Positions 1-7,490 are shown, numbered from the stretch's first letter. The stretch: DNA of 32,692 bases from Escherichia sp. MOD1-EC7003 (GCF_002965065.1 NZ_PTRE01000032.1:1-32692); one strand, 5' to 3'. Notes: generated by a model not told the origin, from the letters alone. Translations and numbers: made by a program.

Positions 1-833
1 AAACCAAGGTATGCGAGAAGACCAGCCACATCTTTTCCACTCAAATTAGTCAGCGTCTCATCCAGTGGCTGCTTACCTGACAGCGCATTGTTAATGGTGG
101 TGCTGAATTTCGGGTCATTGTTAATGGCTGCGGCAATTTCTTTCAGTGTGTCCAGCGTGGCTGGCGCACCGTTAATCAGAGCGGTAATAGCGGCCTGAAC
201 AAACGCAGTGGTCGCAATCCGCGTGGTTTTATTTCCTGCGGCAGGCGTCGGCGCTTTTGGTTCTCCGGTAAATGTCGGATTATGTTTCTGTGCATACTGG
301 GTATGAGGATCCTGTGCGGCAATATGTTTTGCCATCTTGTCATCCACATACAGCTTTAATTCCAGGACTTCATCATCCACGTATTTACGGGTCGCCAGTA
401 CCACCGACGGGTCGATTTTCAGCGTGATGGCTTCGGTATTCGTGACAACCAGAATCATGCGGATAGTCTGAGTACGACCACTGCCTTCCTGTAACTGCGG
501 TTTGTACGTTTCCGGGCAGTTCGCCACCGCAATGAGTACGCCTTCATCATCATAAAGCCCAATCTCACGGATCCAGAATCCACCCTCGTTCTCAGGGATG
601 ATTTGCTCCGCAATAATCTGGCTCTGGTTGTTCGGATCAATGCTCAGAAGATTCAGCGGCGCGATGCGTTTCTGGTTAATCAGCTTTGTCTGTGCCGGGT
701 CTGGTGTCGGCAAAACACCATTCGCATCACCAACGGCCATTTGCGTCAGATTCAGCTTACTGCCGAGCATCGTCGCGTTAGCCAGCCGTGCTGCGCCCTG
801 ATTAGTCAGAATGGCGTAGTATTTCACTGTCAT
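1..833 (-). CDS. H: Tail fibre protein gpH, N-terminal 277 codons (cut by window edge)
   Basis: The reading frame opens at the CAT at 831-833 (product MTVKYYAILTNQGAARLANA...) and stays open to base 1, so only the N-terminal part is present. The first ~150 residues resemble the P2 gpH N-terminal domain that joins the fibre to the baseplate: a conserved MAVGD segment, GGFWIREIGLYDDEGVLIAV and EGSGRTQT. The following part (GEPKAPTPAAGN, TTRIATTAFVQAAI, SGKQPLDETLTNLSGKD) is the low-complexity shaft typical of enterobacterial phage fibres. The start lies within a few bases of the I stop (830), so translation is probably coupled. The receptor-binding C-terminus and the assembly chaperone G are outside the window, so host specificity cannot be judged. 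Confidence 0.9.
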   Translation of the reverse strand, partial: MTVKYYAILTNQGAARLANATMLGSKLNLTQMAVGDANGVLPTPDPAQTKLINQKRIAPLNLLSIDPNNQSQIIAEQIIPENEGGFWIREIGLYDDEGVLIAVANCPETYKPQLQEGSGRTQTIRMILVVTNTEAITLKIDPSVVLATRKYVDDEVLELKLYVDDKMAKHIAAQDPHTQYAQKHNPTFTGEPKAPTPAAGNKTTRIATTAFVQAAITALINGAPATLDTLKEIAAAINNDPKFSTTINNALSGKQPLDETLTNLSGKDVAGLLAYLG

Positions 834-1441
834 GCGTTTACTCTCAGGTTATCAATTAAATGAATGGCCGAGGCCGGGAAATAATCTCCTCCGACAATAA
901 TGGCCTCCGGGGTGTAGGGATAAACCGTCAGGGCGTCGCCGTGATAGCATCCCGCACCGGCAAAAATGTTGCCGGTTGTACTTAAACTGATAGCCAGTCC
1001 CGTCAGATGGCGGCTTGCCGGTTTTGCATCAGCAACGAGGCGCTCCAGCTCCTGATACATTTCCTCGGTAATACCCTGCTCAAGCACGCCAACAACGATA
1101 CGGAACGTCCCCGGCTCCTCGTTGAGTTGCCACCACTCCCTCACCTCAATCAGATAGCCGAGCGGCTCCACCACGCGCCGGATTGCGCCTATAGTGCCCT
1201 TATGGCAGTGAATGAAATACGCATCGCGGATAACAGCGCGTTTTGTCGCTTCCGGCCATTTATCATCCCAGCGGTCAACCGAAAATGACCACGCCAGCCA
1301 CGGCAGCAGATTTGCCGGACAGGTGTCCGGGTTCCACAGCTCACGAATACTGACCGGCGTTTTTTCAATTTCCGCACAGGCTTTTGCGGCGGCGACTTCA
1401 AGCGGTGATGAGCCGGTCGGCAGCAGTCGCGAATCACTCAT
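830..1441 (-). CDS. I: Baseplate/tail protein gpI
   Basis: 203-residue protein beginning MSDSRLLPTGSSPLEVAAAK, a P2 gpI-family tail protein of the baseplate that links J to the tail fibre H. The central part (NPDTCPANLLPWLAWSFSVD) is the family signature. It overlaps the end of J (1434) by 8 bp and ends over the first bases of H, a tightly packed order J-I-H. As I recall, P2 gpI is about 176 residues; this one is longer at the C-terminus (YTPEAIIVGGDYFPASAIHL), the side next to the divergent fibre gene H, which suggests I and H were exchanged together. Confidence 0.92.
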   Translation of the reverse strand: MSDSRLLPTGSSPLEVAAAKACAEIEKTPVSIRELWNPDTCPANLLPWLAWSFSVDRWDDKWPEATKRAVIRDAYFIHCHKGTIGAIRRVVEPLGYLIEVREWWQLNEEPGTFRIVVGVLEQGITEEMYQELERLVADAKPASRHLTGLAISLSTTGNIFAGAGCYHGDALTVYPYTPEAIIVGGDYFPASAIHLIDNLRVNA

Positions 1442-2342
1442 CCGAGCCTCCGGTCACGACGCTGTATTCGGTACAGAAAGACGCCTGCGTATTGTTGAGC
1501 ACGATGTCGGCCAGCGGTGCAGCCAGTTCGACACGCTGCACGCCTTCCACATGCAAAGCGGCATAAATGGCAGACAGACGGATGTCGCGCCCCAGCCGGT
1601 GCTGTGCCGTGATATACGCTTCCAGTTTTTTCACGGCGGCAGCGCGAATGGGTTCGCTTTCGGGACCAGGGTAAAGATACAGCGTGGCGTTTATCTGGTA
1701 TTCAACGATGGCGGCAGACTGCACGGTCACGCGGTCGGCCACCGGCCTGACGTCCTCGCCATTAAGGGCGTTACGCACCACGGCCAGCAGGTCTTCGGAT
1801 GCGACACCGTTATTTTCACGTGACAGCACAGAGATGGTGACGCAGGCCGGAGACGGACTGGTGACAGAGATATCCGCGACACGCCCGTCGGCACTGCGAC
1901 CATGATACTGATAGGCACCCACCGACCCGGCGACGCTTAAGCCCTCAAACGCCTGCTGAATACGCAGACGATAATCGGTGTCAGACTCCATCACTGCCGG
2001 TGTCGGCGGAATGGTCGAATCATCTGCCGGGGTGATAGTCAGGCGCGTGGTGTTGTAATTGGCACCAATCACATCAAGGTCATTACCGGCTGCACAGGCC
2101 AGCATCACCGCCCGTGCAGCCTCATTCACACGCTGACGCCAGATAAGCTCACGATAAGCATTTTCCTCCAGCAGTTTGACGAGAGGCTCAGATTCCAGCG
2201 TCAGGGTACGGGCGACCGCCTCCTGCTGGTCTTCCGGGTAAAGGGAAATCAGTGTCGCCTTGCGTTCGGCGAGAATGGTTTCAAAGTCCAGCTCCTCAAC
2301 CACATCCGGTGCGGGTAGCTGGTTCAGGTCGATAATCGGCAT
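1434..2342 (-). CDS. J: Baseplate protein gpJ
   Basis: 302 residues, the length of P2 gpJ. It belongs to the baseplate J / T4 gp6-like family, which forms the peripheral wedges of contractile-tail baseplates. The N-terminus PIIDLNQLPAPDVVEELDFE and the segment LACAAGNDLDVIGANYNTTR are typical of the family. It begins 4 bp after the W stop and overlaps I by 8 bp, within the V-W-J-I-H late transcription unit. Confidence 0.95.
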   Translation of the reverse strand: MPIIDLNQLPAPDVVEELDFETILAERKATLISLYPEDQQEAVARTLTLESEPLVKLLEENAYRELIWRQRVNEAARAVMLACAAGNDLDVIGANYNTTRLTITPADDSTIPPTPAVMESDTDYRLRIQQAFEGLSVAGSVGAYQYHGRSADGRVADISVTSPSPACVTISVLSRENNGVASEDLLAVVRNALNGEDVRPVADRVTVQSAAIVEYQINATLYLYPGPESEPIRAAAVKKLEAYITAQHRLGRDIRLSAIYAALHVEGVQRVELAAPLADIVLNNTQASFCTEYSVVTGGSDE

Positions 2343-2346
2343 GGTT

Positions 2347-2694
2347 TCAACTCACAGGGATGGTTAACGAAAGTGGCTGGCCGGTGTCGTTGTGCTGACC
2401 GGTTAATGTGACCGTCATTCGCCCGTCAAAACTGCGCTCAGTGGTGACGGATGACAGGGTGACGCGGGGTTCCCATTTCAGCACCGCCATGTAACAGGCA
2501 ACCTTAATCTGCAACTCAAGCGCCGGGGTCTGCGGCTGGTCAATCATTGACGCCAGCAACGAGCCGTAATCACGACGCATCACCCGTGAGCCGACCGGTG
2601 TGCGCAGGATATCGCCGATACTCTGGCTGATATGCTCAAGGTCAGTGACAGTCAGGCCATCACTGCGATTCATTCCAAGATAACGCGCTGTCAT
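2347..2694 (-). CDS. W: Baseplate wedge protein gpW (gp25-like)
   Basis: 115 residues, as in P2 gpW. It is a T4 gp25 / lysozyme-fold baseplate wedge family member without enzymatic function; the segment IGDILRTPVGSRVMRRDYGS is the usual family signature. It overlaps the end of V by 4 bp, so translation is coupled. It forms the inner baseplate with J and V. Confidence 0.95.
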   Translation of the reverse strand: MTARYLGMNRSDGLTVTDLEHISQSIGDILRTPVGSRVMRRDYGSLLASMIDQPQTPALELQIKVACYMAVLKWEPRVTLSSVTTERSFDGRMTVTLTGQHNDTGQPLSLTIPVS

Positions 2695-3326
2695 AGAGGA
2701 CTCCCGGTTGTGCCGCCGCTGTCGCCGGGGTGTTTATGGGTATGCAGTACTTTACCGTTTGATGAGAGTTCACCGCCGGTGTGTTCAATGTTGCCGCGCA
2801 TCGTCCCGCCCTTCTGCACTTCCAGCGTGCCGGTAATCAGCCTGTTGGTGCAGACCACCTCTGGTGTGTCCAGGGTGACGCGGGTTGATGCTTTCACCGT
2901 GACCACCGGCACCGTGGCAGTAACAGAATCAGAAGCCGTCACGCTGGCCGTTTTAATTCCGCTTACCGTGAGTGCACTGGTTTCGGGTTCATACTCAATC
3001 ACCGCCCCGTCAGGGAAACGGATATGCAGGGCATCCGCCGACGCAGACGGCGCGGGGTTATCACCGGAATAAATCCCCGGCAGAACGAACGCCGTGTCGA
3101 GTTCACCGCCCACGGCCAGAATCAGCACCTGTTCCCCCACGGAAGGTGCCCACCATGTGCGCGAACGTCCGGCACGATGGGTCAGCCACTGAAGCCAGTC
3201 GGTGCACATGCCGCCGGTCTGCACACGGCAGCGACTGGCGTTAAGGTCGGTTTCGACGATAATGCCGGGGCGTATCATGTTGCGCAGCGTGCGCGCGAGT
3301 TCCTGGATATTTGCGAGTGTTTTCAT
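2691..3326 (-). CDS. V: Baseplate spike protein gpV
   Basis: 211 residues from the ATG at 3326 (MKTLANIQELARTLRNMIRP), the same length as P2 gpV. An in-frame extension to a TTG at 3362 exists but has no support. gpV is the trimeric tail tip that pierces the outer membrane. Its extreme C-terminus carries the HTHKHPGD motif (His195, 197 and 199) whose H-x-H histidines bind iron at the tip in P2. There is no good Shine-Dalgarno directly upstream of the ATG (AGATCTT precedes it). This is where the accessory gene region begins, so the V leader seems to have been altered by the insertion. Confidence 0.94.
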   Translation of the reverse strand: MKTLANIQELARTLRNMIRPGIIVETDLNASRCRVQTGGMCTDWLQWLTHRAGRSRTWWAPSVGEQVLILAVGGELDTAFVLPGIYSGDNPAPSASADALHIRFPDGAVIEYEPETSALTVSGIKTASVTASDSVTATVPVVTVKASTRVTLDTPEVVCTNRLITGTLEVQKGGTMRGNIEHTGGELSSNGKVLHTHKHPGDSGGTTGSPL

Positions 3327-3383
3327 AAGATCTAGCATGCTGCTGAGAACTGATGAGAACAATAAAAGAGTGTTTTTCTAAGG

Positions 3384-3416
3384 TTGACACAACACTCCAT
3401 TTGAAGTGAATATAAT
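3384..3416 (+). promoter_or_regulatory. Promoter-like hexamers upstream of the RelA/SpoT-domain gene
   Basis: TTGACA at 3384-3389 and TATAAT at 3411-3416 are both exact consensus hexamers, but the spacer is 21 bp, longer than the usual 16-18. A TG lies two bases upstream of TATAAT, so the -10 might work as an extended-type element. It points toward the + strand gene at 3460 and away from V. No phage operator or late-activator site was recognised here, which suggests constitutive expression in the lysogen. Confidence 0.45.
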
Positions 3417-3459
3417 GATTACTTAACTGGCAAAAAAACATCCTCACTAATTGGAGCCA

Positions 3460-4551
3460 ATGGATACACGCATGTCAGACATTCTAATTACTTATGATGA
3501 ACGGAAAGATAAATTTGAATCCTATGCCCTTACTCTTAAATCGTTATTAACCACGTTAATTCGCAATGAAAAAATTTCAATTCACTCACTAGAATCAAGA
3601 GTTAAAACAAAAAAAAGCCTTGAAGGCAAGATTAATAAAAAGGGAAAATACAAGTCTATAGATGATATTACTGATATCGTTGGTATCAGGATCATCACAC
3701 ATTATGCTGATGATGTTGATAAGATAGCTGCTATAGTTGAAAAGGAGTTCACCATTGACCAAGAGAACTCTATTGATAAAAGAACCTCAATTGCGCCTGA
3801 TAAATTTGGTTACTTATCACTTCATTATATAGTAACTTTAAGCTCAACCAGAACAAACTTAAAAGAATATGAAGTATATAAAAATATCAAAGCCGAATTA
3901 CAAATACGATCAATCCTTCAGCATGCCTGGGCTGAAATTGAACACGACATTGGTTATAAGTCGGCCACAGGACTGCCTAATGAAATAAGAAGATACTTTT
4001 CACGCTTAGCTGGTCTTTTAGAAATGGCCGATGATGAATTTATTAAAATCAGAAAAAAGATTTCTGAACGGCAGAAAGAGGTTGCAAAAGAACTAGAGCA
4101 AGGAACTAGTGATTCAGTTTTAGATATTTTCACTTTGGATGAATTCTTAAACACAAGTCGAATTATGAGTGAACTTTCAGAAGAGATAAAAGAAAAAACA
4201 GGAATCACAGTACATGGCCGATACAAGGATAAAGATTTGGGATACCTACTAAATAGTTTAAAGCTAGCCAACATAACTACAATAGAACAGCTCAATCAAA
4301 AACTCTCACAAATGAAAAAGCAGATCGTAGATAGAATATTCTGCTTCGGAGAACTATTTATTGATTATTGCAGAGAAACCCCCATGCCAAAAGAAGTTCT
4401 TTTGAGTTATTTATGTCAAATTATCGTTGCGTTTCAAAACTCACCTTCGTTAGAATCTGAATTTAATAACAAAGCAGGTTTAAATCTGAAAAACAGCGAT
4501 ATCTCCGATTTTTTCTCGAATATAAGAGAAAACATAAGCACACAACCTTAG
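3460..4551 (+). CDS. RelA/SpoT-domain nucleotidyltransferase, candidate anti-phage toxSAS/CapRel-like protein
   Basis: 363 residues from the ATG at 3460; GGAG at 3453-3456 lies only 3 bp upstream, so the ATG at 3472 or a TTG at 3451 are alternatives. Residues below are numbered from the TTG (366 aa). Residues ~45-170 are a RelA/SpoT (p)ppGpp-synthetase fold: basic stretch SRVKTKKSLEGKINKKGKYK (49-68), metal-binding Asp in DITDIVGIR (72-80), FGYLSLHY (119-126) with the base-stacking Tyr, and catalytic Glu in KAELQIRSILQHAWAEIEHD (148-166). No HD hydrolase domain, zinc-finger, TGS or ACT domain is present. The C-terminal ~190 residues are probably helical and not recognised; they could autoinhibit or sense infection. 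The gene is strikingly AT-rich, lies opposite to its neighbours S and V, and is absent from P2 itself. Known toxic small alarmone synthetases make (p)ppApp/(p)ppGpp or pyrophosphorylate tRNA; which applies here is unknown. Confidence 0.85.
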   Translation: MDTRMSDILITYDERKDKFESYALTLKSLLTTLIRNEKISIHSLESRVKTKKSLEGKINKKGKYKSIDDITDIVGIRIITHYADDVDKIAAIVEKEFTIDQENSIDKRTSIAPDKFGYLSLHYIVTLSSTRTNLKEYEVYKNIKAELQIRSILQHAWAEIEHDIGYKSATGLPNEIRRYFSRLAGLLEMADDEFIKIRKKISERQKEVAKELEQGTSDSVLDIFTLDEFLNTSRIMSELSEEIKEKTGITVHGRYKDKDLGYLLNSLKLANITTIEQLNQKLSQMKKQIVDRIFCFGELFIDYCRETPMPKEVLLSYLCQIIVAFQNSPSLESEFNNKAGLNLKNSDISDFFSNIRENISTQP

Positions 4552-4580
4552 CTTTAGTTTTAAAGTATTCTAACAGAAGA

Positions 4581-4606
4581 CTGCTGCCGATAAGCACCGG
4601 CAGCAG
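4581..4606. terminator. GC-rich hairpin between convergent genes
   Basis: CTGCTGCCG (4581-4589) and CGGCAGCAG (4598-4606) are perfect 9-bp arms around an 8-nt loop. It lies between the convergent stops of the RelA/SpoT gene (4551, +) and S (4632, -). On the minus strand it is followed by TCTTCTGTTAG, a weak U-rich tail; on the plus strand by CGATGAGG. It therefore best fits termination of late transcripts leaving S, and protects or separates the accessory gene. Confidence 0.5.
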
Positions 4607-4631
4607 CGATGAGGTGTCGGGAATGGCACAA

Positions 4632-5084
4632 CTAACGATCGAGGTGAGTCAGGATAATCTCTTCAATCATCTGCACATCCTCACCGGTAAAGCCGAGCAG
4701 AGGACGCGCCGGATAATCAATTTTCTTACCGTCTTTCCGGGTTTCTTCCGACAGACCGAACTGATGCACACTGGCGATTTTCGGTGACTTTCCGCCGTAA
4801 AACTCCATTGATGCCTGTTCCGGGCTGGCGCGGATATGCAAAAAACGACTGGTGATAAGTTTCGCAAACATTTTTCGCTTAACGCGACCGGTCTTTTTTC
4901 TGGCGCTCTGCTGCTGGCGTGGCGCGTAGGGGGTGCCGTCCGGGGCTTTCTGTGCCATCACCCGACGCTGCTGACTCTGCCGCAGACGTTTCGCCAGTTC
5001 GGCACTCAGTCGCCGACGCCCTGACGGTGACAGCGATTCAATAAGTCCGGTCAGCCGGTCTTCAAAACGCTTAAACTCATTCAT
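4632..5084 (-). CDS. S: Tail completion protein gpS
   Basis: 150 residues, as in P2 gpS. It is a phage virion morphogenesis protein needed to complete the tail and join it to the head. It is rich in basic residues (RRRLSAELAKRLRQSQQRRV near residues 23-42). It overlaps the end of R by 8 bp and is the last gene of the long O-to-S late operon; the accessory gene lies immediately downstream on the other strand. Confidence 0.94.
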   Translation of the reverse strand: MNEFKRFEDRLTGLIESLSPSGRRRLSAELAKRLRQSQQRRVMAQKAPDGTPYAPRQQQSARKKTGRVKRKMFAKLITSRFLHIRASPEQASMEFYGGKSPKIASVHQFGLSEETRKDGKKIDYPARPLLGFTGEDVQMIEEIILTHLDR

Positions 5085-5544
5085 CCCACTTGCTCACCAG
5101 TTCGCCATTGATATACAGCTCCATCGGGCGGGTGACCGGCTCCGGCGGCGGAGGTTCCGGGATATTCTTCACATGCAGCGCGCCGTCCACCTCACTGACC
5201 AGCGTGCGCTCGGTCAGCATCAGGCTGATGCTGATATCAAAACTGCTGTCATTGTTGATGTCTGCATAAAACGTGAAGCCTTTTTTCTGGCCTTCGTCGG
5301 TGGTCATGATATCGGGCTGATTTTCCCGCAGCCACGCCAGCACCGGCACAATGAGCAGGTCAAAATCACCGGTAAAGTCGGTCACAATGACATTGAGCGT
5401 GTAACGCTTTTCGAATGACAGCGACGCCGCCAGTGTGGAGGCAATACTCCCGTTATCCACGAATATCCGCAGCATATCGGGGTTAGTTTTCAGCACCGTG
5501 ACGGCATCAGTCAACGCCCTGCGCAGGCTGTCGGGTTTGAGCAT
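5077..5544 (-). CDS. R: Tail completion protein gpR
   Basis: 155 residues, matching P2 gpR, a tail completion protein acting with gpS at the head-proximal end of the tail. It begins MLKPDSLRRALTDAVTVLKT. It overlaps the 3' end of lysC by 38 bp and S by 8 bp, a compact arrangement typical of P2. Confidence 0.94.
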   Translation of the reverse strand: MLKPDSLRRALTDAVTVLKTNPDMLRIFVDNGSIASTLAASLSFEKRYTLNVIVTDFTGDFDLLIVPVLAWLRENQPDIMTTDEGQKKGFTFYADINNDSSFDISISLMLTERTLVSEVDGALHVKNIPEPPPPEPVTRPMELYINGELVSKWDE

Positions 5545-5797
5545 CGTTTTCGTCCTGACAGTGTTTAATCATTTTTACCTGGCTGGCACAGCGTGCCAGC
5601 GCGTTCTCAAGCTGCCGAATATCGGCACTTAAATCGCCGTTCGTCTCCGGGTCACTGCCCGGCATCGGGCAAAGACTCACTTTCGGGCAGGCGTTGTGGG
5701 CAATCACTGGCGTCGGTGCAGGCGGGGCGCTGGTGCAACCGGCGCACAGCATCAGGCAGGTCAGCGCCGTACCAGCGGCGAAAATCTTCGTTTTCAT
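5507..5797 (-). CDS. lysC: Outer-membrane spanin LysC (Rz1-like), nested start inside lysB
   Basis: 96 residues from the ATG at 5797 (MKTKIFAAGTALTCLMLCAG then Cys21). The longer frame upstream is only the lysB shadow. The N-terminus is a short lipoprotein signal with a lipobox-like CAGC ending in Cys21, followed by a proline-rich stretch (SAPPAPTPVI), the hallmarks of an Rz1-type o-spanin. The gene starts out of frame within lysB and runs past its end. With LysB it spans the periplasm and disrupts the outer membrane in the last step of lysis. Length equals P2 lysC as I recall it. Confidence 0.9.
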   Translation of the reverse strand: MKTKIFAAGTALTCLMLCAGCTSAPPAPTPVIAHNACPKVSLCPMPGSDPETNGDLSADIRQLENALARCASQVKMIKHCQDENDAQTRQPAQGVD

Positions 5798-6077
5798 TGA
5801 GTAACCTCGTGATGGTTTTCTCGCGCTGTGCTTCACGCTTCGCGGCGTTCTCCAGTTCCTGACGCAGTGCCACCTGCGCCATCTCGTTTTTGTCTGCCCT
5901 GGTGAGGGCAACATGAAGCTGATTTTTCAGCATGGTGATGGTCGTCTGCTGCCCACTGGCGACATTGTTTGCCCTGTCCAGCGAGGCGCGCAGGCTGGCG
6001 TTTTCATGCTTCGCCAGAAACAGACAAGCCACCGCCAGTGATAACAACACAACCAGCACAATCATCAGCTTTGACAT
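5652..6077 (-). CDS. lysB: Inner-membrane spanin LysB (Rz-like)
   Basis: 141 residues. It has an N-terminal hydrophobic segment (residues 4-22, LMIVLVVLLSLAVACLFLA) followed by a charged helical region that probably forms a coiled coil (about 25-105), the usual i-spanin layout. It overlaps the lysA stop by 13 bp and contains the lysC start in another frame. It is the partner of LysC in fusing inner and outer membranes after gpK degrades the wall. Confidence 0.92.
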   Translation of the reverse strand: MSKLMIVLVVLLSLAVACLFLAKHENASLRASLDRANNVASGQQTTITMLKNQLHVALTRADKNEMAQVALRQELENAAKREAQREKTITRLLNENEDFRRWYGADLPDAVRRLHQRPACTDASDCPQRLPESESLPDAGQ

Positions 6078-6490
6078 GGTTCCCGCCCCTCAAAACGCTG
6101 ACGGCAGGCCGTACGTATCAGCCGGAAGAACACCGACGCTACGAGATAAATCAGCGCGGTAAAAATCCACCCGGCAGCGACCAGCGAGATAAATGTCGCC
6201 ACCATCACCACCAGATCCACTGCCCGTCTGCGCCACGGCACCGGCTGCAAAAACAGCGACGTGACAATCTTCACGGCCAGCGATTCCGGCGGCAGCTCCC
6301 GCCCGTAGCGTTCCAGCACATACTCAGTGGCATACACGCCGACACCACCGGCAACCACACAGATAACCGTCGCCAGAATCGCCCAGGTGGCGACAAAACT
6401 GACGGCCACGCTCTGCGGGTTAATCAGGGACAGTGCCAGCATCAGCGCCAGCGACACGTTCAGCATCAGTGAAAGGGATAATTTCTTCAT
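6065..6490 (-). CDS. lysA: LysA, membrane protein regulating lysis timing (antiholin)
   Basis: 141 residues, as in P2 LysA. Several hydrophobic segments are visible (about 5-22, 31-54, 90-120), indicating an integral membrane protein. In P2 it modulates lysis timing as an antagonist of the holin gpY. It lies 14 bp after K and overlaps lysB. Confidence 0.88.
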   Translation of the reverse strand: MKKLSLSLMLNVSLALMLALSLINPQSVAVSFVATWAILATVICVVAGGVGVYATEYVLERYGRELPPESLAVKIVTSLFLQPVPWRRRAVDLVVMVATFISLVAAGWIFTALIYLVASVFFRLIRTACRQRFEGREPCQS

Positions 6491-6504
6491 GGTGTTTACT
6501 CCGT

Positions 6505-7002
6505 TTAAGCCGGTACGCCGCCAGCGGTACGCCAGACGGTGACCAGTTTTTCCAGTGAATGCTCACGCTGACCGTAACCGGCACCCGGCAGGGACGCCCA
6601 GATATTGCGACAGCGTGAAATGGCGCGCTCAATACGTCCCGCCCGGATGTCATCCAGTGCACCGCGTTCGCGGATCAACTGAATGGCAAGTCTGTCCTGT
6701 GACAACGGACTGAAATCCGGCAGGGCAAGCTGTTTGCGGTAATGCGGCCAGAACAGGTAAAGCTGCTGATAGCGACCGGAGGCCGTGGATTTTTCACCGC
6801 GACGGTTAAACACCTTCGCCGGTCGGCCATGCGCGAACGGGTGGTCACTGTAGTCGGTGAAAATTTCCGGCTTTCCGTCCAGTCCGGTGACTATCACGTC
6901 ATAGCCCCGGTTTTTCGTCAGCGGATGGTTCGCCGTCCCTTCGGACACTGCCAGCATGTCGAGAAAGGCGGCGATATTCTGATGCGTGTTAATTACCGGC
7001 AT
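6505..7002 (-). CDS. K: Endolysin gpK (lambda R-like transglycosylase)
   Basis: 165 residues, equal to P2 gpK. It resembles lambda R endolysin throughout: FLDMLAVSEGT with the probable catalytic Glu21, GYDVIVTGLDGKPEIFTDYS, SGRYQQLYLFWPHYRKQL, and RCRNIWASLPGAGYGQREHS near the end. It should cleave peptidoglycan glycan strands as a lytic transglycosylase. No signal peptide is visible, so it relies on the holin gpY for export. Its start overlaps the Y stop. Confidence 0.95.
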   Translation of the reverse strand: MPVINTHQNIAAFLDMLAVSEGTANHPLTKNRGYDVIVTGLDGKPEIFTDYSDHPFAHGRPAKVFNRRGEKSTASGRYQQLYLFWPHYRKQLALPDFSPLSQDRLAIQLIRERGALDDIRAGRIERAISRCRNIWASLPGAGYGQREHSLEKLVTVWRTAGGVPA

Positions 7003-7283
7003 TACGGTTTCCCCCTGCCCTTAAAGCGGCGCTGAATGGCAATCTCAATCACCTGATAACCGGCGATACCCAGCATGGAGCCGATGCCGCACACCGCAGG
7101 CAGTGACAGGTCAGGAAACTGCACCAGAACAACACCGGCAACCATCGAGACAAAACCACCGAGCAACATGCGCCCGATAAACAGACGCGGGGTGATGGGT
7201 TCACCACCGGCAAGCACCTTGCCGACAACAATCAGCACCCCAATCATGAAAAGCGACAGGACGCTTTTTTCTTCTGCTGTCAT
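7002..7283 (-). CDS. Y: Holin gpY
   Basis: 93 residues as in P2 gpY. Three hydrophobic segments (about 9-25, 37-53 and 60-77) and a positively charged tail (QRRFKGRGKP) fit a class I holin. It forms the inner-membrane lesion that releases endolysin gpK. It follows X with a few bases between and overlaps K by one base. Confidence 0.93.
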   Translation of the reverse strand: MTAEEKSVLSLFMIGVLIVVGKVLAGGEPITPRLFIGRMLLGGFVSMVAGVVLVQFPDLSLPAVCGIGSMLGIAGYQVIEIAIQRRFKGRGKP

Positions 7284-7286
7284 GCG

Positions 7287-7490
7287 TTACTCCCACAGAT
7301 TGACAGTTTCAGCCACGGGCGCGGTCTGAACGTCGGGCAGTTCGACGGCGGTGCCATGTGGCAGCACCGCACCCAGTTCAGCCAGTCCCGGATTTGCGGC
7401 GAGCACGGTCTCAACCACGCCCTCAGTGCGCCCGTAATACCGGACACAAATGGCGTCGAGCGTGTCGCCCTGTAGCGCAAAGGTCTTCAT
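7287..7490 (-). CDS. X: Tail protein gpX (LysM-like)
   Basis: 67 residues from the ATG at 7490 (MKTFALQGDTLDAICVRYYG); longer in-frame extensions are the L shadow. The sequence GDTLDAICVRYYG...NPGLAELG..LPHGTAVELPD looks like a LysM-type fold, as in other small tail proteins of contractile phages. It is essential for P2 tail assembly. The start overlaps the L stop by one base. Confidence 0.92.
   Translation of the reverse strand: MKTFALQGDTLDAICVRYYGRTEGVVETVLAANPGLAELGAVLPHGTAVELPDVQTAPVAETVNLWE

Noticed and set aside
1212-1823. 203-codon + strand ORF opposite I and J
   Set aside because: Antisense shadow of two overlapping, well-recognised tail genes; no ribosome site or recognisable domain.
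3326-3362. N-terminal extension of gpV to a TTG start
   Set aside because: Adds 12 residues absent from P2 gpV and has no ribosome site; the extension probably arose with the cargo insertion.
5797-5914. 39-codon N-terminal extension of lysC
   Set aside because: Would bury the lipoprotein signal; the region is the other frame of lysB.
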